Assembly: GCA_009602725.1 (NCBI GenBank)
Contig: WELB01000015.1
Span: forward strand, 712,802-747,315
DNA length: 34,514 bases
Source of the DNA: Spirogloea muscicola
Taxonomy: Eukaryota > Streptophyta > Zygnematophyceae > Spirogloeales > Spirogloeaceae
Direction: 5' to 3'
The position numbers and the translations under genes are program-made. Shown here piece by piece: positions 32,694-34,514 of the stretch (position 1 is the first letter of the stretch; the number at the start of each line of letters is the position of its first letter). A model generated the notes under the pieces. The model had not been told where the DNA came from. It saw only the letters and a program-made list of their open reading frames with translations, and searched no databases.

Positions 32694-34514
32694 ATGAAGC
32701 CATTCCATGGTGGCGCTCGCCGCGCCAGGCTGGCGTTGCAGCTGCTGCTCTGCCTCGCAGCTCTCTGCGTTCCTGTGGACGGCCTGGTGAATGCTGCACA
32801 CGCTTGTGACTGCTGCTGCAAGGATGACGCCGGCTGGAAAGTTGCTCTGGACACGTACCCAGTTGAAACACCAGTTATCTCTAGCATTCTTAAGCTCAGT
32901 CCACCAGTTGCAGCTGTGCCATCAGTTAGTTGATGATTTAGGGTCTTACTTATGTCCCCGTGCCTGTGACTGACCAGCTCTGCAGCTTACTCGGTGTCAC
33001 GGACTTACTTGTGGCCATCGGCCTGCTCAGCGCGCCATCAGTCTTGCAAAGCATCAGCCCCACAGCCACGGCCCTCTGTCGAGTGGACGGGACGGTGTCG
33101 GACCTTCAATGCTTGTGCAGCGATACGCTCGGTGGTGACATAACGCAGGTATGCTACCGTCAGCTTTATACTGTCAGTCTGCTTCTACTCTTCTTACGTA
33201 CACAGCTACTTGCAGGCGATGACCTGGCAACTTGCATCGACTGTGCCTGAACCAAGATCTTGGAGCTGTTCAATCTGATCAGCCTGAGCTGCCAGGTGAC
33301 GCAAGTTGTTGGAAAACAAATGCAGACACCAGGCGTGGTAATATTTGATGACTAGAATTGGTGCATGTCTTTGTCAGCTGTCTGCTGAGCTTGCAGCGCG
33401 AGATGTCAACCTTATACTAGGCCTCAACAAGTGCAACTTTGCAGTCTACTACGAAGATGTATCTGGGAATTGCTTCCTGTTCACAGGTGGGGCACCGCAG
33501 AAGACTTAACATGCTGATATACGTGCTACGGTGATAGCAGTCCACTCATCTATAATCACCCAGGCTTGCGCAACTCAGTAGCACATTCTCGTGGTGCAGA
33601 TTCTGCAAGCATGACTCCTCTTTCAGCCTGCTTGGCTTGCCACAATGGTGACTTCTGATGGCACGTCAGTCATTTTCCATGCCGCACTTGTGGTTCCTTG
33701 ATGCTGATGCTGATGAGAAGCCATTGCTGTTTGTCCGGGACTCAGCGTTTGCCCCATTCCCACCACCACCGCCGCCGCCCCCACCGCCACCGCGGCCACC
33801 ACCCCCGCGATCTCCGCCACCGTTGCCTCCACCTCCGCCTCCTCCCCAGCCACCTCCGTCACCTCCACTGCCGCCGCCACCACCTCGACCTCCACCACCA
33901 TCGCCTCCATCTCCACCTCCTCCGCCGCCATCGCCTCCGCTGCCGCCGCCGCCGCCTGGGCCTCCGCCACCACTGTCACCACCTCCACCTCCTCCGCCGC
34001 CACCTCTGTCGCCGCCGCCGCCGCCGCCGCCGCCGCCTGCGCCTCCGCCACCATTGCCACCAGCTCCGCCTCCTCCGCCGCCACCTCCATCGCCTCCGCT
34101 GCCGCCGCCGCCGCCTGGGCCTCCGCCACCACTGTCACCACCTCCACCTCCTCCGCCGCCACCTCTGTCGCCGCCGCCGCCGCCGCCGCCGCCGCCTGCG
34201 CCTCCGCCACCATTGCCACCAGCTCCGCCTCCTCCGCCGCCACCTCCATCGCCTCCGCTGCCGCCGCCGCCGCCTGGGCCTCCGCCACCACTGTCACCAC
34301 CTCCACCTCCTCCGCCGCCACCTCTGTCGCCGCCGCCGCCGCCGCCGCCGCCGCCTGCGCCTCCGCCACCATTGCCACCAGCTCCGCCTCCTCCGCCGCC
34401 ACCTCCATCGCCTCCGCTGCCGCCGCCGCCGCCTGGGCCTCCGCCACCACTGTCAACACCTCCACCTCCTCCGCCGCCACCTCCGTCGCCGCCGCCGCCG
34501 CCGCCGCCGCCGCC
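32694..34514 (+). CDS. Secreted Cys-rich, Pro-rich (hydroxyproline-rich glycoprotein-like) protein, 3' partial, frame interrupted
   Basis: The ATG at 32694 starts a clear signal peptide: basic n-region (GGARRAR), hydrophobic core (LALQLLLCLAALCV), then PVDG. Exon 1 may end at 32786 (GTGAAT donor) or run on through CDCCCKDD. Later exons that fit splice consensus and phase are 32978-33148, 33206-33295, 33378-33486 and 33746 to the window end. They give a globular part with about eight Cys (ALCRVDGTVSDLQCLCSD, NKCNFAVYYEDVSGNCFLFT) followed by AFAPF and a long PPPSPPLPPPPPG-type tract. This architecture suits an algal wall or matrix hydroxyproline-rich glycoprotein, pherophorin-like in the rod only; the globular part is not a pherophorin domain I recognise. 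A TGA at 33248-33250 interrupts exon 3 between CIDCA and TKILELFNLI. It may be an error, a pseudogene lesion, or a misplaced intron. Confidence 0.6.
33931..34514 (+). repeat. 159-bp (53-codon) tandem repeat in the Pro-rich rod
   Basis: The word TCGCCTCCGCTGCCGCCGCC starts at 33931, 34090, 34249 and 34408, exactly 159 bases apart, with almost no change between units. The period is a whole number of codons, so copy-number change keeps frame. The array runs off the window end. Confidence 0.95.

Noticed and set aside
32150-32887. 245-codon open frame on the minus strand
   Set aside because: It overlaps the signal-peptide exon on the plus strand and lies in GC-rich DNA open in several frames. No domain is recognisable.
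33623-34480. 285-codon open frame on the minus strand (Ala/Val/Glu-rich)
   Set aside because: It is the antisense of the proline-codon tandem repeat; CCN-rich DNA leaves the opposite strand free of stops. It has no start context and only repeats the 159-bp period.
1-34514. CRISPR arrays, bacterial operons, prophage or viral genes
   Set aside because: Repeats are dispersed or coding tandem, not spacer-separated, and every confident gene is spliced and eukaryotic.

Overview
The window is nuclear DNA from a eukaryotic green alga, most likely a chlorophyte near the Trebouxiophyceae (inference). The evidence is: five multi-exon genes with short introns (63 introns could be placed by reading-frame phase and homology), degenerate TTTAGGG/CCCTAAA plant-type telomere motifs inside introns, a TGTAA polyadenylation signal after at least one gene, a plastid-type flavoprotein, and a secreted (Pro)n/SPPP-type wall-like glycoprotein. 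There are no bacterial operons. A 670-base run of N (15132-15801) is an assembly gap.

Layout: (1) 1-4250, plus strand, 13 visible exons: a plastid FAD-dependent amine-oxidase/carotene-desaturase-like protein, 5' end cut by the window. (2) 4891-9480, minus strand, 13 exons: mitochondrial NADPH:adrenodoxin (ferredoxin) oxidoreductase. (3) 9805-13860, plus strand, 7 exons: DEDDy 3'-5' exonuclease fused to a Mut7-C domain (EXD3/Mut-7 type), divergent from gene 2 over a 324-bp GA-rich interval. (4) 14105 to >15131, minus strand: PTRHD1-type peptidyl-tRNA hydrolase-fold protein, 5' end in the gap. (5) <15802-26725, plus strand, 32 visible exons: cytosolic leucyl-tRNA synthetase, 5' end in the same gap. 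Its reading frame continues in phase through four further exons that encode an aminoacyl-tRNA-synthetase-type GST-like domain. This C-terminal LeuRS-GST fusion is the most unusual thing in the window. (6) 27609-about 32000: a repeat island of truncated non-LTR-retrotransposon-like 3' ends, a short hairpin-bearing dispersed repeat, and a 165-bp-arm inverted repeat. (7) 32694 to >34514, plus strand: a secreted Cys-rich then Pro-rich protein with a 159-bp in-frame tandem repeat, cut by the window end, with one unexplained in-frame TGA.

The genes are unrelated housekeeping genes in alternating orientation. PTRHD1 and LeuRS are both connected to tRNA and share a divergent promoter inside the gap, but a functional link is not shown. 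Exon boundaries were read by eye from splice consensus, phase and family knowledge. For genes 1, 2, 3 and 5 every exon junction keeps frame, which is strong internal support.
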